Source of the DNA: Drosophila persimilis
Lineage: Eukaryota; Arthropoda; Insecta; Diptera; Drosophilidae
DNA: 64,000 nt
Reading direction: 5' to 3'
NCBI RefSeq assembly: GCF_003286085.1
Contig: NW_020825321.1
Coordinates: 1,798,001-1,862,000, forward strand
The translations under genes and the position numbers were made by a program. This document shows positions 11,329-22,755 of this stretch, one piece after another. The notes beneath the pieces were generated by a model. That model searched no databases and was not told the DNA's origin. It saw only the letters and a program-made list of their open reading frames with translations. Each line of letters opens with the position of its first letter. Positions within the stretch are counted from its first letter, which is position 1.

Positions 11329-13337
11329 TGTTATGATCCGCCTCTTTGCCACCCTGGCCTATCATTCCCAGCTAGCTCACGGGGAAGTCAGGGGTGTTTC
11401 CGACCCGATAAGACAGGGGACGGATTGAACAAAACAAAAACGAAAAACATAAAAAAAACAAATCTAACCTATAGGACAGACTTGTCCTCGTTGGCACTTT
11501 CGTCAGCGGGGATAGTTGGTTTCGCTATCCCTAGTAGGGTCCCACCCTTCTATGAGCGCCTTTTTTGAATTCGCGCGCTCCCTTTTCATATTCAGGGTCC
11601 CGCTCTTCTTCCCGCTCTCGTTCCACCCAACTACCGTTTTCTACTCACTCATGACTACGTTTCACTTTCATATTATATTCATGTTATATTTTCTTATTTA
11701 TCTATTCTTTTAACAATATTAATTAATAACCTAGATTCTGCCGACGAATACAAATACTAATACAAAACGAGGGGGAACGTTGTGAGTTGCTGCGGACACC
11801 GCAACTCTACAGTTATACCCGATACTAAGTCAGTATGGCTCTTCTCCGGCAAACGCCGCTAATATTAAACGACACGACAAAGAGTACGTGCGAGAGAGAC
11901 AGAAAATCAGTCTGAGCGTGACGTCACGCGCTGCGTAGCCACTGCAAATTGATTTGTTTCCTTTGGCTATAAAAATGATCTGATCTGATCCAGATTCAGC
12001 AATCTGATAGATATGGTCGGTATCTATGATTCTGCGTTTTTAGTTTTCTCAAATCTGCAATATTGTGGATGCAACAGATTTTCGTCCTTTGTGTGGGCGG
12101 AAGGGGGTGGGGCGAAATTTTGAGATAAACGTTTTATAGTGAGATCTAACAGGATTGCGGATACCAAATTTGGTTACTCTAGCTTTAATAGTCTCTGAGA
12201 TTTGTGAATATCCCCAGATTTCCATCCTTTGCGGGGGCGGAAGGGGGTGTGGCGAAATTTTGAAACAAACTCGTCTCGGTCCGATATATTAGGAGTGTGG
12301 ATACCAAATTTGGTTGCTCTAGCTTTTATAGTCTCTGAGATCTAGGCGCTAATGTTTTACTCTAAGCAAGGCCACCTATGCTACGTGTGTGTTAGAGAGA
12401 GACAGGGCGAGAAAAAATGAAATTGTTTTCTTGATGCTGGCTATAATAATAATACGATCCAGTTCAGATTCTGCAGTCTAAAAGATATGGTCATTTTCTA
12501 CGATTCTGCGTTTTTAGTTTTCTCGTATCTTTAAAAAAGTAGATGCCACAGATTTTCGTCCTTTGTGGGGGCGGAAGTGGGCGGGGCGAAGTTTTGAAAT
12601 ATTTTTGTAGCACTGACATATCACAGAAGTCTGGATCCAAAACATCGTTGCTCTAGCTCTTATAGTCTTTGAGCATTAGGCGCTGAAGGGGACGGACAGA
12701 CGGACAGACGGACGGACGGACAGACGGACAGACAGACATGGCTCAATCGACTCGGCTATTGATGCTGATCAAGAATATATATACTTTATGGGGTCGGAAA
12801 CGATTCCTTCTGGACGTTACACACATCCACTTTTACCACAAATCTAATATACCCCAATACTCATTTTGGGTATCGGGTATAAAATACTAACAGAAAAATT
12901 AATGTGGGGGGGATTGTAATGTGTTGTGAATGAGTGTATACGAGCGTGGGTGATGTGTGGAGGTGTGTGGATGAAGTTGGGTGATTTGAATCGTGTGTGT
13001 GTATTTCTGCTTTGAAGTCCGGATTCTTTCCCCGGGGGGGGTTGTCGGCCTGGCCGGTACCGGGCCGGGTACCGGGCTCCCGATGTCCGCCGCTTCCGCT
13101 GATGTCTTGGTGGGATCTTCGTCTCCACGATCACCAATTTTTTTTTTCTTTTTACTTTCAGAGCACGTACGGCCTCCTCTTTTTTCCACCGGAAACCCCT
13201 CTTTTTTTCTTCCTCGTCCCGTTTCATTTTCTCCCACGCAACTCTGCTACAGCTTCCCAGGATCCACTATAGATGCCACTGTCTCTTTCTTCTCCAGACC
13301 TGATACCTATCGGCTCTCTCCAAAACCGCCCATAACA
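11329..13337 (-). repeat. Gypsy-A 3' LTR, interrupted by Helentron c
   Basis: Begins TGTTATGATCCGCC and ends GGCGGTTTTGG on the other strand, that is ACCGCCCATAACA at 13325-13337, giving 7-bp inverted ends. Without Helentron c (11768-12882) it is about 0.89 kb. The ~50 bp at 13288-13337 match the outer end of the right LTR (22706-22755), but beyond that the two LTRs could not be aligned by eye. It includes a GC-rich patch at 13030-13085 and pyrimidine tracts. Confidence 0.65.
11768..12882 (-). mobile_element. Non-autonomous Helentron, copy c (inside gypsy-A LTR)
   Basis: About 1.12 kb, very similar to copy b: CGAGGGGGAACG left end, GAGTTGC/GCAACTC hairpin, GGAC/AGAC microsatellite at about 12691-12740, right end TATCGGGTAT. 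The similarity to copy b suggests insertion from a similar period. It was inserted after gypsy-A, since it lies within that LTR. Confidence 0.85.
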
Positions 13338-13474
13338 CCACACTACCGTTTCCAGGATTACTCCGCCGAAACTGGAGTGCAAAGCAAGGCGGGCTTTTTC
13401 AATTAAGGGGCCCCAAACGTAGGCCATCGCCCACACCCTGAGATTGAGAGTCTCTGGCTCCATCGACTGAGATG

Positions 13475-14303
13475 CCCGAGCTACTGCTTCAGATGTTTTG
13501 CGTGAAACACCCCAATACTCCGGATCACTCGGCACTTGACGTATTTTGGGCTGAACTTTGCGTCGATGTTCTTTTTAAAATTGCTCAACACGAAATTCCG
13601 CTTATATATCTCCTGACCCGGTGAGTACCTAATTTCTCGAGCTTTTTGATTATACCTGTTCTTCGCTCTATTGTAGGCTTCATGAGAGTTTCCTCAGACC
13701 TCATCTCGGACTATTTCCATCTTATCACTCCTCGCCAAGGGTGACATTTGTGCATCATTTAGGGCACCCAGTCTGCGTCTCGGCCGCTAGTAAACATGTG
13801 CTGCCCAAACAACACAAAGTATGGCGACGTCCGGATGCCCGTATGTATAGCACTCCTAGCCACACACTGGATCTCCGTCAGCTTCTCGTCCCAGCGCTTG
13901 TGATCCTCACTAACGTACGTCCTTATTGCTGCCAGTACTGTCTGGTTCACTCGTTCGGCCGCGTTCGCCTGCGGTGCATAGTTTCCCGACTTCTGGTGCG
14001 TTATGCTTCTTCTATCCAGGAATTGAGAGAATTCAGCTGACACAAATTGTTTCCAATAATCGGTGTGTACTATTTCAGGCACGCCAAACTGCGCGAAGAC
14101 ATCGGCGTGCAAGAATCGGATCACGGCCGACGACGTCGCCTTAGGCAAAGCCTTCAACCAGACATATCGATCGAGGACTATCAGTATGACTACATTGCCA
14201 CTTCGAGTCCTCGGATATGGACCCAGGAAATCCAGATACAGTTTTTGAATCGGCCTCTCGGTTCTGGTTTCGGCCCCCATGAGTCAACGATTAACCTGTG
14301 TTG
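13475..14303 (-). pseudogene. Gypsy-A integrase
   Basis: A 173-codon frame (14280-13759) carries the catalytic core: YLDFLGPYP (first Asp), IVHTDYWKQF (second Asp; Tyr where Asn is usual) and NAAERVNQTVLAAI (Glu). All three acidic residues are therefore present. Downstream, after frameshifts, a stretch near 13480-13610 reads as the basic C-terminal domain (FVLSNFKKN, KCRVIRSIGVFHAKHL in another frame). The N-terminal zinc-binding part is poorly readable near 14300-14500. The role was insertion of cDNA into chromosomes. Confidence 0.8.
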
Positions 14304-14518
14304 AATGTTTTGTTTCTTTGCAGGTGTCACAATCAGCCACAAATGCCTTCACCTGCACGGTCATCCGGGGCCAATAATAGAACTGTCGCATTGTTATGGG
14401 ATCCATAGCTTCCACGAAAACTCCTTTGATTCCGGCCGGCCAAACTGTGTGCGCTTAAACAGCAGTCCTTTCTCCACCTTCAGGTCTGGGAACTCATCCT
14501 CATCGCTCTGGACCGATT

Positions 14519-15286
14519 CTATTTTTCTTCGCTATTCTTCATCCTCGAAGGCTGTGGTGTCGAACTCCAGGAAGTCGATAGCGTCAACGTCAAAGGGACG
14601 TGACAGCATATCGGCGACGATATTGTCCTTTCCTTTGCGATTTCGAAGTCGTAATCCTGGAGAGCCCACGACCACCTGGGTAGCCTCCCATCCAGTGCTT
14701 TGAATCGCATGAGCCACTGCAAACTCGCGTGATCTGTTATCACCGTGAATGACATCAGTTCTATGTATGCACGGAACTTCTCTATGGCTCTTACCGACGC
14801 CAGACACTCCTTCTCTGGTACGCTATAGTTGAGCTGTGCCCCTCTTAGCTTCGCCGAAAAGAATGCGATCGGGTGCTCTGCTCCTTCATCATCCTTCTGG
14901 AAGAGAACTGCTCCAATCCCCACGTGGCTTGCATCACACTGGATAAAGAAGTGCTTCTTAAAGTCCGGGTGATGTAGCACGGGGGCGCTGGTAAGTGCTT
15001 TTTTGAGCTCATCGAACGATTTTCCTGCCTCCTTCGTCAGCTTAAATTGCCCTTTTCCTTTAAGACAGTCCGTCAGAGGAGCCGAGAGTGCCGAGAAATT
15101 TCGAATAAACCGCCGATACCAGCCAGCTGTCCCCAAAAATCTCCGGATTTCTCTCACGTTCCTTGGCATTGGTATTTGGGTGATCGCCTGTACTTTCTCC
15201 GGATCTGTCCTAAGGGCGCCGTCGCCTACGATGTACCCTAAATACTTTAAATATTTATAGCCGAATTTCGATTTGTTTTGTTCCAA
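14519..15286 (-). pseudogene. Gypsy-A RT C-terminus and RNase H
   Basis: A 255-codon frame. It starts with the RT thumb and connection (KYLGYIVGDGALRTDPEKV, IRRFLGTAGWYRRFI), then RNase H with FFIQCDASHVGIGAVLFQ (first Asp), PEKECLASVRAIEKFRAY (Glu) and TVITDHASLQWLM (Asp). After ISS near residue 225 the frame drifts, and the usual VADMLSRP text appears in another frame at ~14600, so a frameshift ends it. The upstream RT part overlaps in a different frame at 15255-15286. Confidence 0.85.
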
Positions 15287-15960
15287 TTGTCAGGTTTGCC
15301 TCCTTGAGACTTTTGCCCACTTCCTCTAACAGGTGTATATGCTCCTCAAACGTCCTGGAAATAACTAGTAGATCGTCTAAGTATACAAAGACATGGCTTC
15401 GGAGTCGTTGTGGAATTACTCGATCCATCAACCGACACAGCCGTTGGGCTGCATTGCACAACCCGAAGGGCATCGATTTAAATTGATAGAGTGGTCTGCC
15501 CGGCACCGTGAATGCTGTGTACGTCCGACTTTCAGGCTCCAGCTCTATCTGCCGAAATGCGTGCTTTAAGTCGATGCTGCTGATGTACACAGTATCCTCT
15601 ACGCGGCTCAGAATTGACTCGATGCTCTGCAGCGGGTAAGCATCCTTCACGGTTAATTTGTTTAGTTTCCGCGCCTCCTGACACAATCGGTTTTTTCCCG
15701 GCTTCCGTACCAGCGTCACGCGATTGCTCCACGTGCTCTCGCTGGTTTCGATGACTCCGAGACGCAACATTTCGTCCAAACAAACAGCAAACAACAGCTC
15801 TTGCACCGCGGGAGATGCCGGGTAGAATCGCTTCTTTACGGGTACGGCTCCCTCGATTTCGTTCCTTTCGAGCGTCGTTCTTCCCAAACCATGTGTGTCG
15901 AATGTCCTGAAGTTGTTCTTCACCTGGTCCAGACGCGCCTGCTGCCTGTTCCGTTGGTCT
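15255..15960 (-). pseudogene. Gypsy-A reverse transcriptase, fingers and palm
   Basis: A 222-codon frame shows the Ty3/gypsy RT series: VKKRFYPASPAVQE, VTLVRKPGKNRLCQEARKLN, ISSIDLKHAFRQIEL (motif A), LYQFKSMPFGLCNAAQRL and HVFVYLDDLLVIS (YLDD catalytic pair). The motifs look competent. Frameshifts on both sides (about 15260 and 15955) separate it from RNase H and from the protease-RT linker at 16101-15960. Confidence 0.86.
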
Positions 15961-16551
15961 ACTCCTAGTCAGCACCTCAGTATCAATTTCGGCTAATTCC
16001 TTGTGTCGTTCTAGGCCTACTATATGCGGAGCCAGACCAAACTTCCGCCAGAAATCGACCCCTAGGTACAGCGGTTGTTTCATCGAGGGACACAGGAACA
16101 ACTACATAGTCTGCTTCTGGCCTCCATACGTCATTACCGTCGACACATGTCCCAGTGTTTTATGAGGAGTGCCGCCCGCTGTTTGTACTGAGAATTTCTT
16201 TATGTCTTGAAGTTTCAGCTCCAATTCTCCTATCAGTTCCAGGCCACCTTTCCCCAGAAGGCTCACCGATGACCCTGTATCCAGTAGTCCCATCAGCGTC
16301 CTCGGGCCCAACTTCACTCGTGCGAATGGCCTGTCATCCTGACGCATTGCCGAGTGAACTGCTGCACACACCTGGAGCCGCCTTCTCTTGCGCCCCTGAA
16401 ACCTGTCCCGAGCCCGCTGTGCTCTGACTGCTCCCGTTCGGATACTCTCATCGACTTCGTCTCCCATTATCCGATTCCTGGCCTGTTCGTACTGCCGCTG
16501 TCTTTCCTTTATCGGCTTGCGCTCGGACCATCTAGCTTCGGGTTATACAGC
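15961..16551 (-). pseudogene. Gypsy-A Gag end and retropepsin
   Basis: The frame at 16467-16105 carries FARVKLGPRTLMGLLDTGSS, with the D-T-G-S protease active site, and continues in the same frame past a single TAG at 16102-16104 into LYLGVDFWRKFGL, the typical end of the gypsy protease domain. Upstream, about 16467-16551, an Arg-rich tail (ERKPIKERQRQYEQARNR) should be the C-terminal end of Gag. Pao-P sequence begins just beyond, near 16560. One nonsense codon and the lost gag middle make it non-functional. Confidence 0.75.
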
Positions 16552-16564
16552 TTGGTTAACCTTA

Positions 16565-16962
16565 TATAAGCTATTGTAAATATACTTATTGCTACTTCTT
16601 TCCTTAGGGGTATCTAATATAATGTTGGAGGGCCTGAAATAATTTAATCTAATGAATTAACCTAAAACTTTGGGTGGCTGTAATTTAATTATTTATTCGG
16701 CGGGGCGAAAATGGATACGGTCGATCTATTTCAATGTTAGCGAACAACTATATTTCCTTCACAATTCAAAATCTCTTACTCTAGCTAACCTACGGTGGCA
16801 AAGCGGGGCGAATTCGCCAAGAGCGAGAGAGCGAGCTTTTATTGCGCTCCCGCTTTGCCCTAGCCTAACTTACACTAGACTTCATAATTAAGATCAATAA
16901 CTAATAATCGCCGCCATGGATGGAAGGTCACGCAACACCGGCCCCGTTGAACGCCTGCATCG
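16565..16962 (-). repeat. Probable 3' UTR/LTR of Pao-P
   Basis: Non-coding sequence between the Pao-P integrase stop and the resumed gypsy-A gag. It contains a purine-rich stretch (minus sense GGCGGCGATTATTAG) near 16900-16915, a GAGCGAGAG patch near 16820-16840, and an A/T-rich left half. The exact LTR ends are not defined. Confidence 0.4.
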
Positions 16963-18318
16963 GCTTCAACACATTGGGAGCGGCGCCAATTGGTGTATGG
17001 CCCGCCGAAAAACTGCTCCAGTGCTAGTCCTTATTTCGACGACCCTGACCATGCCGTCCTCTCCTTCGTGCGTGGCGATGACCCTCCTCACGAGCCACTC
17101 CTGAGGCGGCAGATTGTCCTCGGCCACGATGACGAGGTCTCCTTCCTCGAGGTTCGGTTGCCGCTGGTGCCATTTGCCCCGAATTTGCAGCCCCAGGACA
17201 TATTCGCGGGACCATCGCTGCCAAAACGCCTGCCTGACTGACGAGACAAGTCACCATCGCCGCAAGCAACTGAGACTCTCCTGGTCCGGAGTCCGCAGTG
17301 CTGGGGGGGCGATGAGCGACGCGCCTGTCAGCAGGTGCCCGGGTGTTAGGGCCTCGCCGTCGCTTGGATCTTGGCTGATGGCTCCCAGCGGCCTCGAGTT
17401 CATTATGGCCTCGATGCCGACGAGGACTGTGGCGAGCTCTTCGGCGGTTAGGAGCGCGCTGCCTACCGCCCGTAGGAGTAGGCTCTTGGCAGTTTTTACA
17501 CCTGCCTCCCATAGCCCTCCCATGTGGTGAACCGCCTTGGACGCAAAACAAACAAAAAGCGCAATGTATGACTTGTATGGGGGCCTTCCGCGAATTTTCA
17601 ATGTCGTGTGCACTGGTCGGAGAGCACGGAGTCGATCTGCGGGTAAATTCCCCATGAGTTGCGTCAGCAATCGAGGCTTGCATTTAAAACAGCGCATACA
17701 CGATCGAACTGTCTGATGGCAGACCTCCTGAGCGTTCACTATCCACACGCTCTGTCGAAGGATGCTCACAAGTGCTCGTGGGCCGACATGAAAATTCGAA
17801 TGGTGCAGATGACGAATATAGCTTCGCACGAATTGCGAGCGCTTAGTCAAAAGCAGAGGAAACTTGGCATCGTATGATATAGGAGCTTTGGCTAGTCGCC
17901 GCCCCACTCGCAACAACGAAAAGTTGCACCAAGTCCCTGTGTCTTCATGGATGAATGGGTTCAACCGCTGAAGACTAGGACCAATTGTAGATCCTTTCCT
18001 AACCTTTTCGATTTCTCCTTGATACTCGTGATGCTGGACGATTTCGACAATTTTATAAAAGGCTTCATTGTATTCGGTCGATGAGATGGTTTTTTCGACA
18101 TTTAGGCTTGGGTCTTTACATTTTCTTATAAAGCGGAACACATACACGAACACTCGAGGCAGTTTGAGGTGTGACGAGAATCCCTCGATGACATCTAACA
18201 GCTCCGAACTTCGCACAGCCGCGGTCAGCCCGACCGCAGTCTTCCTCTTTTCCAGCTGAAGATCATCAGAGTGTTCGACATGAGCGTTCTTGGGCCAGTT
18301 TTCTTCTTCCTCTTTCAA
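16963..18318 (-). pseudogene. Pao-P integrase with two internal deletions
   Basis: A 355-codon frame from 18318 shows the HHCC zinc domain (the HHSNFHVGP and CMRCFKCKP region), then LFVCFASKAV, GGLWEAGVKTAKSLLL (with the conserved Glu) and the ALTPGHLLTG block. It then drifts at 17290, and the C-terminal domain (RWSREYVLGLQIRGKWHQR...) continues in another frame to a stop near 16963. Two parts of the catalytic core are missing: the segment with the first Asp before YKSYIALFVCF, and ~90 residues with the second Asp between KAV and GGLWEAG. The protein would be catalytically dead. Confidence 0.85.
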
Positions 18319-18731
18319 AAATGATGGTCCTTTGAAACAAATTGACTGATTTCGTCGACGTCACAACCTCTTGAGACAATATCTGCTGGGTTCTGTTTCG
18401 TGGGTACATGCCGCCACGTAGCATCATCTGACCACTCTTGAATCTCAGCCACTCTATTTGAAACGAAAGTCGACAACGACGATGGATGAGACCGGATCCA
18501 ATGAAGAGTTACCTCTGAATCCGACCAATAAACGACTCGTTCAATGGGCACGTTTAATAGGGGCTTGATTCTGTGACAGAGATCTGCGAGAAGGTGAGCG
18601 GCACATAACTCAAGCCTTGGGAGCGTTTTGGTCTTGAGCGGCGCTACTTTGGATTTCGAAGTCAACAATGATATTTTTAAACCTTCTGCAGTTTTGCTAC
18701 GTATATAGACGCACGCTCCATAGGCTCTCAT
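18315..18731 (-). pseudogene. Pao-P RNase H
   Basis: A 138-codon frame shows MRAYGACVYIRS, KTLPRLELCAAHLLADLC, VYWSDSEVTLHWIRS and TKQNPADIVSRGC, the standard BEL/Pao RNase H series. It continues RT from the preceding frame through one frameshift near 18745, where VYSD should precede it. RNase H degrades the RNA strand during reverse transcription. Confidence 0.85.
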
Positions 18732-20120
18732 ATTTGAGCCGGTGACATCGGATCGGAATACACAAACCGAGATATGGATATGTCTTCCAAATGAGATTGT
18801 GTATTTTTCAACTTATTCCACGCTGTTTCCAAATGCAGCGGGATCGACTCATCCCAATCTAGTTTGTTAAGCCAAAGCTCCTGTAATAGGATCTTGCCTT
18901 TTATAACGATAGGACTTAATAAACCAAGGGGGTCAAACAACTTTGATGTCACCGATAGTATGTTCCGTTTTGTCGCTCGGAGACCCATAACTGAATTGTC
19001 AATTTTGAGCTTAAAGGCATCGTCAGTAGGTAAGCATGAGATTCCTAACGCCTTTGTCGACTCTGAATCCGAGATTGTTATGGGTTTGGCTGTGCTCTCA
19101 GATGCGGTGATCTCGGGTGAATTTGAAAACCACTTAGTCAACTCAAACCCTGCGGTCTGAAGAACCTGAGACACTTCGGACTTAATTGCCCTTAGCTCCT
19201 CTACGCATGCAGCACCAGTCAACAAGTCATCGACGTAAAAGTCGGACCCAATAACGTTAGCAGCTCTAGGGAATGAGAGCTTCGCAGACTCACTCAACCT
19301 TTTCAAACACCGGATAGCTAAGAATGGGGCTGGTCCAGTCCCATAGGTTACAGTGTTGAGCTTGTATAATCTCAAGGATTCAGAAGGGTCTCTTCTCCAC
19401 ACTATGAGCTGAAACTGCCGATCCGCTTCGTTCACCATCACTTGGCGATACATCTTTTTAACATCAGCAGTCAGGGCAAACCTGTGCAGACGGAAACGGA
19501 GCAGAGTCGAGTATAATTCCTCTTGAATGGTAGGTCCGACCCTCAGAATATCATTTAAGGCTACCTGTGAGGACGTCTTGGACGAAGCATCGAACACGAC
19601 TCGGAGCTTGGTAGACGTACTTTGGGGCCTCAGAACACACTGATGAGGGATTACGTAGTGTGGAGTAGAAGGAATCGTATTGTCAGTAGGAGACATATGA
19701 CCTAAGGAGAGGTACTCTTCCATGAATTCCAAGTACATTTTCTTCAACTCAGGGTCACGATGCAATCGTCTTTCAAGCGACAAAAACCGCCGTTTCGCAA
19801 CCTCAAAGGAGTTGCCTAAACAGTTTGGATCTGATTTAAACGGGAGCCTTACTTCGAACCGACCTGATGATAGTACCTGAGTCGTCTTACGAAAGTGTTC
19901 TTCACACAGCTTGTGCTCAGGTGTGGCAATTTTCTTGGTAGATGACATTTCTTCCAGTGACCAAAACTTTTTCAAGGTCCTATCGATGGATACTAGCAAC
20001 TCTTCACTGCAACTCAAACTGTTTGTAATTTGAGGAGCAGAACTCCTGGAAACATATTTTCCCGACACAACCCAACCAAGAAGGGTTTTCTGAAGAGTTG
20101 GAAAGTCAGGTTCTTGTTTA
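18728..20120 (-). pseudogene. Pao-P reverse transcriptase
   Basis: A long 446-codon frame (20068-18728), extended upstream by in-frame KQEPDFPTLQKTLLGWVVSG. It contains TSTKLRVVFDASSK, LTADVKKMYRQVMV (motif A Asp), TVTYGTGPAPFLAIRCL, SDFYVDDLLTGA (YVDD) and the LFDPLGLLSPIVIKGKILLQ linker. RT motifs look complete. This is the longest intact domain in Pao-P and comparable in length to the family RT. Frameshifts separate it from protease (near 20125) and from RNase H. Confidence 0.87.
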
Positions 20121-20575
20121 ATTTTACTAACTTTTACCAGCTAATAATTCAAAGAACGATTCTGCTCCTATTAGCATATCTATTCTTTGTGGCTTGTAGA
20201 AATAAGGGTCTGCCAGTGGTAGGTTCTCTGGGATTCGCCAGTCAGTCACATTCACTGACTGGTCAGGGTGATAACCTGAAATTGATTTCAGGATCCAAAA
20301 ATCAAAGGAGAACTCACTACCATTTATTCGCGACTTCACCATTGTGTGTATTTTATCCTTTACTTGAGAATTAGATTCACCAATTCCAAGCAAGTTAATA
20401 CAGGACTCCTCTCTACGGATCTGTAAGCGATTAGCGAGGTCCTCGGTAATGAAATTTGTTTGTGATCCAGAGTCGAGCAGAGCTCTGGCCAGAATGTGTT
20501 CACCGCTCTTAGTTCGGACGCTTACGATCGACGTAGCCGAAAGCCGTAGATCGAAACATGTGACGTGGAAGGTTG
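20121..20575 (-). pseudogene. Pao-P retropepsin
   Basis: Minus frame with ILARALLDSGSQTNFITED (active-site D-S-G-S), then LLGIGESNSQVKDKIH and RIDMLIGAESFFELL, the second conserved block of BEL/Pao proteases, ending at a stop at 20127. It is entered from gag by a frameshift near 20560 and leaves to RT by another near 20125. Confidence 0.82.
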
Positions 20576-21289
20576 ATTCTGATTTGATGGAGGAGAAGGA
20601 CTCTCTTGGGGTGGTGGCAACGCGAGACTATTAGCCGACACTGTGTATCGATGCAATAATGTATGATGTGAGCGGCTGCACACTCGACATTTATTGGCTT
20701 TGCATTTTACAACAGCGTGGCCTTTTCGCAGACATGCGCAGGATGCCGACTTAGCAAACTCAAGCCTTTGCATCACCGAGAGACGCGAAAATGAAGGGCA
20801 ATTTGACACTACATGGTCTCCTGAATTGCAGTAGCTACAAGTTTGCTGAGTTCTACTGTTGGTGGAAGTGGAAGAACAAGCAAATGAACTGCGATTATGT
20901 TGCTTGCTTGGCATGACTTTGTCTTGCCTTGGCTTGGTCGATTCTTCAGCAGACAGATGCTGGTATCGACGATTCAAGACTTTCTCAAAGTCGGACCAAA
21001 GCGTTAACTTCTCATAAGTAAACTGTTCATCCCACTTTTGTTTCCTCACTGGGTCGACTCTGTTTAAAACGAGATGAATGAGCATTGCATTCGAAAGTTT
21101 TGTATCATCTCCGATCGACAGTAACGATCCGTAAATCGACGAAACAGTATCGATTAGAGTTCTTAGAGATGATGCAGTTTGAATCCAGTACCAATCCCTA
21201 GCGTGGCCACTGACCAATGTGTGAACGGCTTTCAACACCTCCGCCCACGGTACCTGATACGACGTCGGGCATCCCCTTTGGATCGCCAT
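20522..21289 (-). pseudogene. Chimeric gag frame: gypsy-A capsid joined in frame to Pao-P capsid/zinc knuckle
   Basis: A 255-codon open frame. Residues ~1-36 end in HTLVSGHARDWYW, a hallmark of the Drosophila gypsy-type Gag capsid. From about residue 38 the text is Pao Gag (SLRTLIDTVSSIYGSL, AMLIHLVLNRVDP, WSDFEKVLNRRYQHL) with Cys/His knuckles at ~135-200 (CSYCNSGDHVVSNC, CRVCSRSHHTLLH). The join at about 21180 is therefore in frame. Whether it was ever translated is unknown; the reading frame is probably fortuitous. Confidence 0.75.
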
Positions 21290-21848
21290 CGAAGCTCAGT
21301 CCCCATCTTCGTATCTACAATTGCTCCTGCCTAGCCTCTCCGAAACTCGGTCGATTCCTATTAAGGCTTGCTCTTGCGCCCCTTCCGTTGAACAGCCATT
21401 CCTCCACAGACCTCTGCTCGGCTTGGGTCCTCTGATCGGCTTCCAATGTTCGGTTGTCCACGAACAAGTGCGTTGGATGTGCTTGCTGGTTCGCGGGTGC
21501 TTCCTGTTGACCTCTTCCCAGACTGGTTGCATTTGATCCCCGATTCCTTCCAATCGCATCACTCGCCGTTCACTGCGCTTTTAATGAACCCACCAGAGCG
21601 TTGATCTCTCGCATGAACTCTAGCATGTCCGCTTGCATTGACGATCTCAGCGCTTCCATTTGCTGCCCGAGCGACGCTCGGTTGGTCTCCTGTGCTTGGG
21701 CTAACTCTGCGTTCACGGCTGAGCTTAACTCGGACGGTAACACCAGGTCCTTACGGGTTCGCTGTTGACCTCCTACTCCTACGGCTTGTACGCTGTGCCT
21801 CTGGGCTACGCCTTGTCTTTCTCGACCCTTTAAAAACCTCCGGGTCAC
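21290..21848 (-). pseudogene. Gypsy-A Gag, N-terminal part
   Basis: Two minus-strand frames (21848-21570 and 21562-21296). The first ends with a helical stretch (LGQQMEALRSSMQADMLEF). In another frame at about 21260-21305 IRRWGLSFDGDPKGM reads as the gypsy Gag capsid opening. Several frameshifts are present. The 3' continuation is the chimeric frame at 21289. The function would have been capsid assembly. Confidence 0.6.
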
Positions 21849-22755
21849 TCATCAACCAAATTTCCAAACGTACTCTTTTCCTTTGTCTATTCCCTATTTA
21901 CTCGCCAATGCGAATCGCTAAATTTACCTGACTATCGTGGTGATAAATAAATTGGATTGTTTATTATCCGACTACCCTACTCCACTAAACACCTAGATCC
22001 TGGCTAATTAATCCTCAATACCTTCAATCATAACGAGAAAACAAATAAATAAATAGTGCAATAAACTATAACCAAATAAATAAATTTAAATACATAAATC
22101 GGTTAATTTAAATCAATAAATTGATAAATCTAAATATATTAATTGATTCAATTAAATAAATAAACACCTAATTAAATACAACACTAAATACTTCCTATCC
22201 CAAACAAAACCTCTTTTTCCCATGATTTGCCTAATGCCTACTTCTAAAATTGCTTCCTAACAATGCTAGCGGGGATCGTCAGTCCTCAAAAAAAAAGATG
22301 ATTTCCCTTTGGGTTTTCTTGATTCGGCTTTCCAATAGTCTGCTAAATCACCAACAAAAAAACTAAAATGCTTCAGACAAAAATTCACATTTAATTTGTT
22401 TGGTTGGACGAGAGACAACTGTATTTATTGTTTTGCAGGTGAGTGGACCCCCTTCTTTTCCCCTTGCTATTTACCTTCGCTTACTTTTTCTGAGTGCCAA
22501 AAGGAAGCTGGCTCTTTCCTTCCTCAGATCACCGTGCATCCCCAGAATCGGACAACGACGTTAATGCCTTTGGACATAACCCGGACCACGACTCGACAGA
22601 TCCTCCGGCACCTCTTCCTTTTTCAGATCCGGACAGCGAGCTCCACGATTCGGACAACGAGGCTACTACCACCTGGTAATACCTGGACCACAACTCGGGA
22701 CACACACTTCTCCAGACCTGATACCTATCGGCTCTCTCCAAAACCGCCCATAACC
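21849..22755 (-). repeat. Gypsy-A 5' LTR and leader region
   Basis: The outer 50 bp (22706-22755) match the start of the 3' LTR (13288-13337). 21930-22260 is A/T-rich with many AAATA/TAAAT steps. The inner LTR edge and primer-binding site could not be located, and most of the interior does not visibly match the 3' LTR. Confidence 0.45.

Larger units (their letters stand above)
16565..21182 (-). mobile_element. Pao-P: truncated BEL/Pao element inside gypsy-A gag
   Basis: Minus-strand Pao gag (second half), protease, RT, RNase H and integrase in order. On the right it begins in mid-gag, joined to gypsy-A gag near 21180; its 5' LTR and gag N-terminus are absent. On the left, after the integrase stop near 16963, about 0.4 kb of non-coding sequence (16565-16962) is probably its 3' LTR, but no partner LTR exists for comparison. 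The junctions imply insertion followed by deletion. Confidence 0.75.
11329..22755 (-). mobile_element. Gypsy-A: Ty3/gypsy element inserted in the LINE
   Basis: Terminal TGTTATG...CATAAC, flanked by the 4-bp target duplication CGTT at 11325-11328 and 22756-22759. The LINE ORF2 frame resumes exactly after the right copy. Minus-strand order from the right: 5' LTR/leader, gag, (Pao-P replacing part of gag), protease, RT, RNase H, integrase, 3' LTR. The last base of the right LTR reads C instead of the A seen at the internal LTR edge at 13337. All coding parts are broken. Confidence 0.82.

Noticed and set aside
12844-13535. Overlapping frames on both strands around 12.8-13.5 kb
   Set aside because: They fall in the gypsy-A LTR and GC-rich repeats; no domain is recognisable apart from the integrase tail at 13475-13610.
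17024-17683. A 219-codon Arg-rich minus-strand frame
   Set aside because: It overlaps the better-supported Pao integrase frame and its C-terminal continuation; Arg/Pro-rich text is a GC-rich shadow.
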